NCBI GenBank assembly: GCA_945483525.1
Contig: CALYRV010000029.1
Location: 1-17,344, forward strand
DNA length: 17,344 bases
Direction of reading: 5' to 3'
Source: an uncultured Verrucomicrobiota bacterium
GTDB taxonomy: Bacteria > Verrucomicrobiota > Kiritimatiellia > RFP12 > UBA1067
A program made the translations under genes and the position numbers. Of the stretch, positions 1 through 6,337 are shown piece by piece; the stretch's first letter is position 1, and each line of letters starts with the position of its first letter. The notes beneath the pieces were generated by a model. It did not search any database and was not told the origin of the DNA. It was given only the letters and a program-made list of their open reading frames with translations.

Positions 1-203
1 GTGATCTCATGCATGTTCGCCATGATCGACTCGGGTTCCGGAAACACCTTGCGGTTCACCCGCTGCAGGATCACCTGCGTCTCGGTGAAGGTGTTGCGGT
101 AAATGGCGAGGAACGTGTCGTTGATGTTGCCGTTGCCGAAAGGCTGCAGCGAGACGAGCCGTCCCTTGATGTTGAACTTGTTGATGAGGATCGAGAGTTC
201 CAT
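1..203 (-). CDS. Sugar kinase of the APH/NahK-like phosphotransferase family, N-terminal part only
   Basis: The 67 N-terminal residues are present; the rest lies beyond the left edge. Residues 21-31 read PFGNGNINDTF and residues 44-54 read VILQRVNRKVF, followed by a PEPESIMANM stretch. From memory this is the N-lobe pattern (G-x-G-x-I-N-D-T-[YF], then ILQR-x-N) of N-acetylhexosamine 1-kinase (NahK)-like proteins in the choline/aminoglycoside phosphotransferase superfamily, which phosphorylate free sugars with ATP. The catalytic loop would be downstream and is not visible, so substrate is unknown. ATG at 203 is the first start giving the conserved N-lobe. No Shine-Dalgarno sequence is visible, because the upstream region is occupied by a heptamer repeat array. 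It follows the oxidoreductase gamma gene by 81 bp with no obvious terminator, so co-transcription is possible. Confidence 0.72.
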   Translation of the reverse strand, partial: MELSILINKFNIKGRLVSLQPFGNGNINDTFLAIYRNTFTETQVILQRVNRKVFPEPESIMANMHEI

Positions 204-210
204 AAGAAAC

Positions 211-290
211 GAATTTAGGAATTAGAAATGAGGAATTGCGGCGTCTAAGGCCTTATATTTGCTCAATTCTTCATTCGAAATTCTTCATTT
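211..290. repeat. Inverted pair of GAATNNN heptamer arrays
   Basis: On the + strand 211-238 reads as four 7-bp words GAATTTA/GGAATTA/GAAATGA/GGAATTG. On the - strand 290-263 reads AAATGAA/GAATTTC/GAATGAA/GAATTGA. The two arrays face each other across about 24 bp and can pair imperfectly (AATGARGAATT against AATTCYTCATT), giving a hairpin in the transcript between the gamma subunit gene and the kinase. The second array begins over the gamma stop codon at 285-287. Confidence 0.75.
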
Positions 291-818
291 GAAGTTCCGT
301 CCGGCCTCGACCGCCTTCAAGTTGAGATCCAGGAGCGCGGCCTTACGAGCGGAGATCGTATGCTTGAGCGCTTCCGCCACGGTCTCACCCTTCACCGGCT
401 TGAGCTTCTCCACGATACACCCGAGGATGATCATGTTCGCGAGCGACGGAGCCTCCATGTCCTTCGCCATCTGGGTGGCGGGGATGTAGACGACATCGAC
501 GTCGGTGCGCTTCACCTTGCGGGCGATCAGCGAGGAGTCGACGAAGATCGTGCCGCCCGGAGCGACCGTCTCCTCGAACTTGTCGAGAGACGGCTCGTTC
601 ATCACCATGAGAATGTTCGGATGCGCGATGATCGGCGAGCCGACCGGGTCGTCCGAGACGATCACCGAGCAGTTGCAGGTGCCGCCGCGCATTTCGGGTC
701 CGTACGACGGCAGCCACGAGAGCTCCTTCTGTTCGATAAGCGCCGCATGGGCGAGAACCTTGCCGGAGAAGAGGAGACCCTGGCCTCCGAAGCCCGCCAT
801 TATGCATTCGTAAGTCAT
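285..818 (-). CDS. 2-oxoacid:ferredoxin oxidoreductase (VOR/KOR type), gamma subunit
   Basis: This 177-residue protein is the pyruvate/ketoisovalerate oxidoreductase catalytic (gamma) domain. Together with the alpha, beta and ferredoxin subunits encoded just upstream, it oxidatively decarboxylates a 2-oxoacid to its acyl-CoA and reduces ferredoxin in the cytoplasm. The family signature AGFGGQG is at residues 8-14 and the motif SYGPEMRGGTCNCSV follows about 40 residues later; both are typical of gamma chains. A longer TTG start (at 839) exists, but ATG at 818 places the beta-strand before GFGGQG at the usual position and has GAAAGG about 10 nt upstream, so I chose it. The gene is separated from beta by a palindromic repeat array (843-899). 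Substrate (branched-chain 2-oxoacid or 2-oxoglutarate) cannot be read from this subunit. Confidence 0.9.
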   Translation of the reverse strand: MTYECIMAGFGGQGLLFSGKVLAHAALIEQKELSWLPSYGPEMRGGTCNCSVIVSDDPVGSPIIAHPNILMVMNEPSLDKFEETVAPGGTIFVDSSLIARKVKRTDVDVVYIPATQMAKDMEAPSLANMIILGCIVEKLKPVKGETVAEALKHTISARKAALLDLNLKAVEAGRNFK

Positions 819-842
819 TGCTTGTAAGCCTTTCGTCAATTA

Positions 843-899
843 TGAATGAGGAATTAAGAATGAAGAATTGAAATTCATCATTCTTCATTTTTCATTTAT
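843..899. repeat. Palindromic heptamer array between beta and gamma subunit genes
   Basis: The + strand reads GAATGAG/GAATTAA/GAATGAA/GAATTGA (844-871) and then turns into the complementary orientation. The centre is AATT-GA-AATT at 866-875, and the two halves align over about 27 positions with only a few mismatches. In the transcript this forms a long, imperfect, AU-rich stem with a 2-nt loop. There is no U-tract typical of an intrinsic terminator. One end covers the beta stop codon at 892-894. Confidence 0.8.
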
Positions 900-1626
900 C
901 TTTGAAGCAGCCGAGCGGATAGAACGGAATCATCTTCTCTTCAACCCACTGGCAAGCCTTCTCCGGCGTCATACCCCAATTCGTAGGACAGGTGGAAATG
1001 ACTTCGACGAGCGAAAAGCCCTTCCCCTCCACCTGGTTCTGAAACGCCTTCTTGATCGCCTTCTTGGCCTGACGGACGTGCATCACGTTGTTAACCGCCA
1101 CCCGTTCAATATAGGCCGGGGCATCGAGCGTCGCGAGCAACTCAGAGATGCGGATCGGCATACCTTGCGTCTTCGGGTCGCGCCCATACGGCGAAGTCTG
1201 CGTGACCTGCCCGACGAGCGAGGTCGGCGCCATCTGTCCGCCAGTCATGCCGTAGATCGCGTTGTTGATGAAGATGATCGTGATGTTCTCGCCACGGCAC
1301 GCGGTGGAGACCGTCTCGCAAAGTCCAATGGACGCGAGGTCGCCGTCACCCTGGTACGTGAAGACGACGTGATCGGGAAGCGAACGCTTGACGCCGGTCG
1401 CTACCGCAGGTGCGCGCCCGTGCGAGGCCTCGATCATGTCGCAGGCGAAGTAATCATAAGCCATCACCGAACAACCGACCGGCGCGATACCGATGGTCTT
1501 ACCTTCGATACCGAGCTCGTCGATCGCCTCGGCGACGAGCCTGTGGACGATGCCGTGGGTGCAGCCGGGACAGTAGTGCAGCGTCGCATCGGTGAGCGAC
1601 TTCGGTTTCTGAAAGACAATTGCCAT
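892..1626 (-). CDS. 2-oxoacid:ferredoxin oxidoreductase, beta (TPP-binding) subunit
   Basis: This 244-residue subunit binds thiamine pyrophosphate and carries out the decarboxylation step of the 2-oxoacid:ferredoxin oxidoreductase. C19-P-G-C22-x-H-G near the N-terminus is the conserved cysteine pair of KOR/VOR beta chains. The sequence [10 protein letters not shown] followed about 30 residues later by [11 protein letters not shown] is the GDGx(n)NN thiamine-diphosphate/Mg motif. Length agrees with four-subunit enzymes (about 240-280). The start ATG at 1626 overlaps the alpha stop TAA by one base (TAATG) and has a perfect AGGAGG (1634-1639) seven nucleotides upstream, inside the alpha coding end. 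This is good evidence for translational coupling and for canonical ribosome binding in this organism. Confidence 0.93.
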   Translation of the reverse strand: MAIVFQKPKSLTDATLHYCPGCTHGIVHRLVAEAIDELGIEGKTIGIAPVGCSVMAYDYFACDMIEASHGRAPAVATGVKRSLPDHVVFTYQGDGDLASIGLCETVSTACRGENITIIFINNAIYGMTGGQMAPTSLVGQVTQTSPYGRDPKTQGMPIRISELLATLDAPAYIERVAVNNVMHVRQAKKAIKKAFQNQVEGKGFSLVEVISTCPTNWGMTPEKACQWVEEKMIPFYPLGCFKDK

Positions 1627-2690
1627 TATTTCGCCTCCTTTTCGATTGCGGCGAGGACTTCGTCAGTGCTGGGGATCATGCCGCCGACCCGGTTGCACAT
1701 CGCGATCGGCTTCGAACAGCGGATGGCAAGCTCGACGTCCTCCTTCATCTGCCCCATGTTGAGCTCGACGGTGAGGAAGCTCTTTACCTTCTGCGCCGCC
1801 TTCGCGAACGCCTCCTTCGGGAATGGATATAGCGTGATGGGACGGATCATGCCGACCTTGATGCCGCGCCTGCGGGCCTCGACGATCGCGTTCTTGGAGA
1901 CGCGGGCGGTGATGCCGCACGAGACCACGCAGATCTCCGCGTCGTCCATCATGTACTCCTCCCAGCGGCACTCCTCCTTCTCCAGCTTCGCATAACGCTC
2001 GAAGCGTTCGAGGTTGGTCTTCTCGAGCTCATCCGGCTTGAGGAAGAGCGAGTTGACGATGTTGTGCTTGCGCTTCATCTCCGTACCGGTCGTCGCCCAG
2101 GGCTTGCCGGCGGGAATCGTCGCGGGATCCACTTCGGTCTCGGGAAGTACCACCGGCTCCATCATCTGCCCCATCGTGCCGTCCGCCAGCAGCATCGCAG
2201 GCATACGGTACTTCTCGCCGAGCTCAAACGCGAGACGCGTCATGTCGGCCATCTCCTGCACCGAGGCAGGCGCAAGGACGATGATATGGAAATCACCGTG
2301 ACCGGGCCCGCGGGTCATGAAGAAGTAGTCGGACTGCGAAGGCTGAATGCCGCCGAGACCAGGTCCGCCGCGCTGCACGTTCACAATCAATGCCGGCAGA
2401 TCGGCACCGGCGAGATACGAAATACCTTCGGCCTTCAGCGAAATGCCCGGCGAGGACGAAGAGGTCATCGCGCGCTTACCCGTCGAGGCACAGCCGTAGA
2501 CCATGTTGATCGCCGCAATCTCACTCTCCGCCTGAAGGAATGTACCGCCGATCTTGGGCATACGCTTGGACATGTACGCCGCGATCTCTGTCTGCGGAGT
2601 GATCGGATATCCGAAATAATGTCTGCAACCGCAGCGAATCGCGGCTTCTGCGATCGCTTCGTTGCCCTTCATTAATACTTTTTCTGCCAT
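1626..2690 (-). CDS. vorB: 2-oxoacid:ferredoxin oxidoreductase, alpha subunit (VorB-like)
   Basis: This 354-residue alpha chain carries the pyrimidine-binding domain of the oxidoreductase. Its opening [18 protein letters not shown], the GYPITPQTE motif, [24 protein letters not shown] and [13 protein letters not shown] match what I remember of proteins named 3-methyl-2-oxobutanoate dehydrogenase subunit VorB. That would point to branched-chain 2-oxoacids (from valine, leucine and isoleucine), but 2-oxoglutarate enzymes of the same architecture are close relatives, so substrate is inferred. A GTG start two codons upstream (2696) is possible; ATG at 2690 is preferred because homologues begin just before VLMKG. 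GAAAG lies upstream within SD distance. It is preceded by the ferredoxin subunit with a 96-bp gap showing no feature I recognise. Confidence 0.92.
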   Translation of the reverse strand: MAEKVLMKGNEAIAEAAIRCGCRHYFGYPITPQTEIAAYMSKRMPKIGGTFLQAESEIAAINMVYGCASTGKRAMTSSSSPGISLKAEGISYLAGADLPALIVNVQRGGPGLGGIQPSQSDYFFMTRGPGHGDFHIIVLAPASVQEMADMTRLAFELGEKYRMPAMLLADGTMGQMMEPVVLPETEVDPATIPAGKPWATTGTEMKRKHNIVNSLFLKPDELEKTNLERFERYAKLEKEECRWEEYMMDDAEICVVSCGITARVSKNAIVEARRRGIKVGMIRPITLYPFPKEAFAKAAQKVKSFLTVELNMGQMKEDVELAIRCSKPIAMCNRVGGMIPSTDEVLAAIEKEAK

Positions 2691-2786
2691 ATTCACTGTT
2701 CTTTCAAATCAAAGTGGTAGTTCCTGTTTGCAGAGACACAAGGGAATCATTTCAATCCGCTGCATCACTGCGGCCATCCACTACAA

Positions 2787-2993
2787 CTATCTTTCCACCG
2801 TGATGACGCAGTCAGGACACATCAGCGCGCAACTCGCACAGCCGACGCATTCCTCGGGCTTCGTGCACTCGACCGGAGCATGACCCTTCTTGTTGAGTTT
2901 CGACTTTGAGATCTCAAGGATCTTCTTCGGACACGCCGTCACGCACAGTCCGCAACCCTTGCAGATGTCTTCCTTGAATGTTAGTTTTGCCAT
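2787..2993 (-). CDS. 2x[4Fe-4S] ferredoxin, delta subunit of the 2-oxoacid oxidoreductase
   Basis: This 68-residue protein has two classical [4Fe-4S] motifs, CKGCGLCVTACP and CVGCASCALMCP, i.e. two C-x2-C-x2-C-x3-C-P sites. It is the size of the delta subunit of four-subunit VOR/POR/KOR enzymes, and passes electrons from the TPP site to soluble ferredoxin. It is the first gene of the oxidoreductase cluster, giving the order delta-alpha-beta-gamma. An upstream in-frame TTG at 2999 would add two residues; ATG at 2993 is preferred. No Shine-Dalgarno sequence or convincing promoter is visible in the 66 bp upstream, which holds a heptamer array (3001-3032). Confidence 0.93.
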   Translation of the reverse strand: MAKLTFKEDICKGCGLCVTACPKKILEISKSKLNKKGHAPVECTKPEECVGCASCALMCPDCVITVER

Positions 2994-3000
2994 AATCAAA

Positions 3001-3032
3001 GTTAATAGTTGGTAGTTGATAAATGGTTAATG
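3001..3032 (+). repeat. GTTNNTA heptamer array upstream of the ferredoxin gene
   Basis: The + strand reads GTTAATA/GTTGGTA/GTTGATA followed by AATGGTTAATG. It occupies the region immediately 5' of the ferredoxin start, where a ribosome binding site would be expected. It is a different word family from the GAATNNN arrays but keeps the same 7-bp period. Confidence 0.65.
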
Positions 3033-3059
3033 CCTGCAATCGGCGAATATCCAATGACG

Positions 3060-3623
3060 TCACCCGATCAGGGACATGAATTCGCCGCGGACCTTCTCGT
3101 CGCTGCGGAAAGTGCCAAGCACTGCGCTCGTGATCATCTCGCTATTCTGCTTCTCAACCCCCCTCATCATCATGCAGAGGTGCTTAGCCTTGATGACCAC
3201 GCCCACGCCTTCGGCTCCGGCCTCCTTCATGATCGCATTCGCGATCTCCTCGGTCATGCGCTCCTGAATCTGAAGACGCCGCGCGTACATATCGACAATA
3301 CGGGCAAGCTTAGACACTCCAAGCACCTTGCCTTTAGAAATGTAACCGATCGCGCACTTCCCGTAGAACGGAAGCATGTGATGTTCGCACATCGAATAAA
3401 GCTCAATGTCCTTCAGGATGACCATGTGGTTGGTCCCGGAGGTGAACTTTGCACCATTGACCACCGCCTTGAGGTTCTGCCGGTAGCCTCTGGTAAGGAA
3501 CGTGAGGGACTTCGCGACACGCTGCGGCGTCTTCTTCAACCCCTCACGGTCGGGATCCTCACCAAGCTCGACCAGGAGATCCCGGACGAGCTTGGCGATT
3601 TTCTTCTGATTCGGTTCTCGCAC
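3060..3623 (-). CDS. folE: GTP cyclohydrolase I (FolE, type IA)
   Basis: This 187-residue enzyme converts GTP to 7,8-dihydroneopterin triphosphate, the first step of folate and other pterin biosynthesis. The zinc ligands are visible as C79 and H82 in [12 protein letters not shown] and C150 in [11 protein letters not shown]. The [31 protein letters not shown] block is the family core, and length fits bacterial FolE (about 185-220). The start is GTG at 3623, directly abutting the TAA of the preceding gene (3626-3624) with no spacer, which suggests translational coupling. It is a complete, ordinary FolE; the only oddity is its partner, an exported protein of no known role in folate synthesis. 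Confidence 0.97.
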   Translation of the reverse strand: MREPNQKKIAKLVRDLLVELGEDPDREGLKKTPQRVAKSLTFLTRGYRQNLKAVVNGAKFTSGTNHMVILKDIELYSMCEHHMLPFYGKCAIGYISKGKVLGVSKLARIVDMYARRLQIQERMTEEIANAIMKEAGAEGVGVVIKAKHLCMMMRGVEKQNSEMITSAVLGTFRSDEKVRGEFMSLIG

Positions 3624-4007
3624 TTAGCGACCCTTTCCGAACATCTTCACGTCAAAGTTGAAGAACGGGAAGAAAGGAAGGAAGCCAGTCTTGTTGAAGT
3701 TGAGGAGGCCGAGCTGAAGCGCAGCGCTGTCAGCAGCGTTCCAAAACGCGAGCTGGACGCCGTTCTTGAGGGTGTCGGTACGGTTATAGCCAAAAGCGTA
3801 CTGGCAACCCGCTTTAACAGCCTTGGCCTTGCTGATGCAGATGTCGATCTGAGCACCGGAGACGGACTTAACCTCGGAAGCGAGACCGAGCACGCAACCA
3901 CGGACCTCCTTCTTGGCGCCATCGTCAAACCATGTGCTCCAGATGCACTCGGCATTGGCAGAAACCGCACACGCGAGAACGGCGCAAACAAACATGAGTT
4001 TCTTCAT
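3624..4007 (-). CDS. Small secreted protein, possible LA_2272-type surface-repeat protein
   Basis: 127 residues starting with a clear Sec signal peptide: MKK, a hydrophobic core LMFVCAVLACAVS, then ANA at 17-19 with cleavage before E20-C21. The mature part is about 108 residues, with four cysteines. It contains short phrases such as GAQIDICISKAKAVKAGC and the tail LQLGLLNFNKTGFLPFFPFFNF (split here as LQLGLLNFNK and TGFLPFFPFFNF). From memory these phrases resemble the GLQIGL-N-x-N repeats of LA_2272-like surface proteins found in spirochaetes and other Gram-negatives. I would expect a short beta-rich envelope protein; no enzymatic motif is seen. The start has an extended -10 promoter about 54 bp upstream and an A-rich leader. 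Its stop codon touches the folE start. Confidence 0.75.
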   Translation of the reverse strand: MKKLMFVCAVLACAVSANAECIWSTWFDDGAKKEVRGCVLGLASEVKSVSGAQIDICISKAKAVKAGCQYAFGYNRTDTLKNGVQLAFWNAADSAALQLGLLNFNKTGFLPFFPFFNFDVKMFGKGR

Positions 4008-4060
4008 TGTTATTCTTTCTTTTTTGGTTTTTGGTTTATGGACAAAAGCAATTGTCTTAT

Positions 4061-4069
4061 ATTATATCA
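4061..4069 (-). promoter_or_regulatory. Extended -10 promoter for the secreted protein/folE pair
   Basis: Read on the minus strand, the sequence is TGATATAAT, i.e. a consensus TATAAT (4066-4061) with an upstream TG. It lies just after the ychF stop codon and about 54 bp before the ATG at 4007. No good -35 at 17 bp was found (TTGAGT occurs at about 20 bp spacing). The implied leader is roughly 46 nt and A-rich. Confidence 0.5.
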
Positions 4070-4072
4070 CAA

Positions 4073-5191
4073 TCAATTGAACATGAACTCAACGACATCT
4101 CCATCCTGCATCTCGTATTCCTTACCCTCAGGTCTAAGCGCGCCAGCCTCACGAGCGCCCTTCTCCCCTCCGTACTTGACATAATCGTCGTAAGAAACCA
4201 CCTGAGCGCGGATGAACCCCTTCTCGAAATCAGTATGAATAACACCCGCGCACTTCGGAGCTTTCCACCCTCGGCGGAAGGTCCAGGCTCGCGACTCCTT
4301 CGGACCTGCCGTCAAGAACGACGCGAGCCCGAGCGTGTGATAGGCGAGTTTGATCGTGCGGTCAAGCGACGACTCGGCGAGACCAAATCCCTCGAGCATC
4401 TCCTTCGTCTCCTCATCGGAAAGCCCCGCGAGCTCCGCCTCGACCTGCGCACAGATCACGACCAGCTCGCAACCCTGCTTCTCGGCATACGCCCTGAGCG
4501 CCTCTACATGAGGATTTCCATCGCCAGTGACGTTGTCATCCGCCACATTCGCACAGTAGATCACCTTCTTATCGGTAAGGAAATGCAACTCGGAAAGAAC
4601 AGGCAGAATCGCGTCGCCTTCCTTACGGGGGAAGCTACGGACCGGATTGCCGTCCTCAAGGTGCTTTAAAAGCGCCGCGCAGGCTTCGGCCTCGGGACGC
4701 ATTGGAGGCTTCGCCTGAGCCTCCTTCTTCACCCGCTCGTAACGCTTCTGGAGCTGCTCCATATCCGCGAGAACAAGCTCGGTCTCAATCACCTCGGCAT
4801 CGCCGACAGGATCGATCGGAGCGGACTTGTTACCACCTTCCTGAACATGGATGATGTCATCATTCTCGAAGCAACGCACCACGTGGAGGATCGCATCGCA
4901 CTCGCGAATGTTAGCAAGAAACTTATTGCCAAGCCCCTCGCCCTTGGAAGCGCCCTTGACAAGCCCAGCAATATCGGTAAATTCAACCGTAGCACGGATG
5001 ATGTTCTCGCTTTTCGCCATCTCGGCAAGCTTATCGACCCGCGGATCCTTCACTTCCACGATCGCCGAATTAGGCTCGATAGTACAGAAAGGATAGTTCT
5101 CGGCCGCAGCCTGCTGTTTACGGGTGAGAGCGTTGAAAAGCGTGGATTTGCCGACGTTGGGCAGCCCTACGATACCTACTGCAAGACTCAT
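4073..5191 (-). CDS. ychF: Redox-regulated ATPase YchF (Obg-related translation factor)
   Basis: 372 residues, a complete YchF/OLA1-family P-loop NTPase. Members prefer ATP over GTP, bind ribosomes and modulate stress responses. G1 is GLPNVGKS (residues 9-16); the G3 motif is DIAGL at 73-77 followed by [15 protein letters not shown], diagnostic for the family; CANVADDN corresponds to the altered G4 region that relaxes guanine specificity. The middle part is a helical coiled-coil region, and the C-terminus ([17 protein letters not shown]...GDVVEFMFN) is the TGS domain. The length matches E. coli YchF (363). Its ATG overlaps the TGA of the upstream coiled-coil gene (ATGA, 5188-5191), so the two are translationally coupled. 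Confidence 0.98.
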   Translation of the reverse strand: MSLAVGIVGLPNVGKSTLFNALTRKQQAAAENYPFCTIEPNSAIVEVKDPRVDKLAEMAKSENIIRATVEFTDIAGLVKGASKGEGLGNKFLANIRECDAILHVVRCFENDDIIHVQEGGNKSAPIDPVGDAEVIETELVLADMEQLQKRYERVKKEAQAKPPMRPEAEACAALLKHLEDGNPVRSFPRKEGDAILPVLSELHFLTDKKVIYCANVADDNVTGDGNPHVEALRAYAEKQGCELVVICAQVEAELAGLSDEETKEMLEGFGLAESSLDRTIKLAYHTLGLASFLTAGPKESRAWTFRRGWKAPKCAGVIHTDFEKGFIRAQVVSYDDYVKYGGEKGAREAGALRPEGKEYEMQDGDVVEFMFN

Positions 5192-6144
5192 TTATTGCAA
5201 TCCTGATAATTCGGGTATAAAGAATTAATTGACTTCTGATAGAATTTCGCGTCCGTCACCCGGCCCTCGCGCACCGCAGCATCCCGCAACTTCTCAAGGG
5301 TCGCAATGATCTTTTCTCGGGACTGCGCAACACGGTTGGTGCGTGACTCATAAGCCAGACGATCGGCCCGCGCGAGTTTGCGCGTGGATGAAGGAAGCTG
5401 GGGATCGTCCTCCATACGGACATACTTCGCCTTCACCAGCCGATTCGTCTCCGCTCCAATCACATCCGCCTCTCGATCCGCCACCCAAGTAATGTTGGAA
5501 GAATCGAAAATTGAGACATCGGGATGAAGCGCGCGCTCTCGCTCATCTAGTTCCTGCTTGAACTCTATCAACTCCCGCTCCCACTTCTCGAATCTGATCT
5601 TCTCGAGTGTCAACAATTTCTCCCTGGCGATCTCCGCCTCGGTCCTGCGCTTCTCGGTCTCGAGCTTCGCCCTCGCCTCGGCAACCGCCGCGTTCGAAAG
5701 CGCAAGTTCACCGGCGATGCGGGCGTTCTCCTTGTCAAGCTCCGCCTTCGCCGCCTCCGCCTTCAACCTTACGGACTCCTTGGCATCCCTCTCCCTGGCC
5801 GCATTATCCCGAGCCGCTGCGGCCTGGGCGTTGGCGAAAACGGCAGACGCCTCCGCAGCCTTCGCATCGGCAACCGCCTTCTCCTTCTCGGCGATCTTGA
5901 TCTCGAGCTCCGCCTCGACCTTCGCCTTCGCATCTCGCGCAGCCTGGGAGTTCTTGTTCGCGATCACCTCATTGGACTTCGCCTCCTTGGCGCGCTTATC
6001 TGCCTCGCTCTCGCGCATCTCCGCCGCCACCGCATTCGCCCTGGCGACCGCCGCCCGATTATTGGTGACCACAATCGCCGCAATCCCGGCAATAACAACT
6101 GCCGCGCTCACCGCAAGTGGAACTATCACCTTTTCAGTTTTCAT
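5188..6144 (-). CDS. Membrane-anchored alanine-rich coiled-coil protein, function unknown
   Basis: 318 residues. Residues 1-5 are charged, 6-27 form one hydrophobic segment (VIVPLAVSAAVVIAGIAAIV) acting as an uncleaved anchor. Residues about 30-210 are rich in Ala, Lys, Glu and Arg in heptad-like runs (for example AEKEKAVADAKAAEASAVFA), predicted as a long coiled coil. The C-terminal 110 residues (from HPDVSIFDSSN) look more globular, with a charged helical end. No enzymatic motif is seen. By topology the coiled coil would lie in the periplasm, with TolA-like or structural roles imaginable, but that is inference. It is the first gene of a two-gene unit with ychF and has a strong extended -10 eight nucleotides before its ATG. 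Confidence 0.78.
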   Translation of the reverse strand: MKTEKVIVPLAVSAAVVIAGIAAIVVTNNRAAVARANAVAAEMRESEADKRAKEAKSNEVIANKNSQAARDAKAKVEAELEIKIAEKEKAVADAKAAEASAVFANAQAAAARDNAARERDAKESVRLKAEAAKAELDKENARIAGELALSNAAVAEARAKLETEKRRTEAEIAREKLLTLEKIRFEKWERELIEFKQELDERERALHPDVSIFDSSNITWVADREADVIGAETNRLVKAKYVRMEDDPQLPSSTRKLARADRLAYESRTNRVAQSREKIIATLEKLRDAAVREGRVTDAKFYQKSINSLYPNYQDCNK

Positions 6145-6152
6145 TGCAACAT

Positions 6153-6161
6153 ATTATACCA
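6153..6161 (-). promoter_or_regulatory. Extended -10 promoter, likely leaderless start for the coiled-coil/ychF unit
   Basis: The minus strand reads TGGTATAAT (6161-6153), a perfect extended -10, with only eight bases before the ATG at 6144. Transcription would start at or within a base or two of the start codon, so the mRNA is probably leaderless; no Shine-Dalgarno sequence is present. No consensus -35 is visible at 17 bp. The identical 9-mer appears at 15123-15115 with nearly the same spacing. Confidence 0.6.
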
Positions 6162-6229
6162 TATCCCCGCAATGATTGGCTCCTTGCACCCTTATTCCAC
6201 TTTTTCTGGTTTCTTGCTGGTGATTCACT

Positions 6230-6257
6230 GATTTAGGCTCGGATACTCGCCTAAATC
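6230..6257. other. Perfect 9-bp inverted repeat between feoB and the coiled-coil gene
   Basis: GATTTAGGC (6230-6238) is mirrored exactly by GCCTAAATC (6249-6257) with a 10-nt gap. There is no T-run on either strand after it, so it is not a typical intrinsic terminator. It lies about 70 bp upstream of the -10 of the next gene, so an operator or a stabilising 3' hairpin for the feo transcript are both possible. Confidence 0.45.
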
Positions 6258-6279
6258 CCGGGAAAAACGAAGGTGGCGA

Positions 6280-6319
6280 CCGACCGAATCCATCACACAA
6301 AGCCGTCCTTTCGGTCGGC
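6280..6319 (-). terminator. Candidate terminator or alternative hairpin after feoB
   Basis: Nineteen bases after the feoB stop, the transcript can form GCCGACC-GAAA-GGACGGC (6319-6302), a 7-bp stem with one internal A-A mismatch and a GAAA tetraloop, followed by TTTGTGTG. The same 5' arm can instead pair perfectly over 9 bp with a more distal segment (CCGACCGAA in the transcript with TTCGGTCGG, 6318-6310 with 6288-6280). The T-tract is weak, so termination is uncertain. Confidence 0.4.
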
Positions 6320-6337
6320 ATGAGATGACAGTGATTC

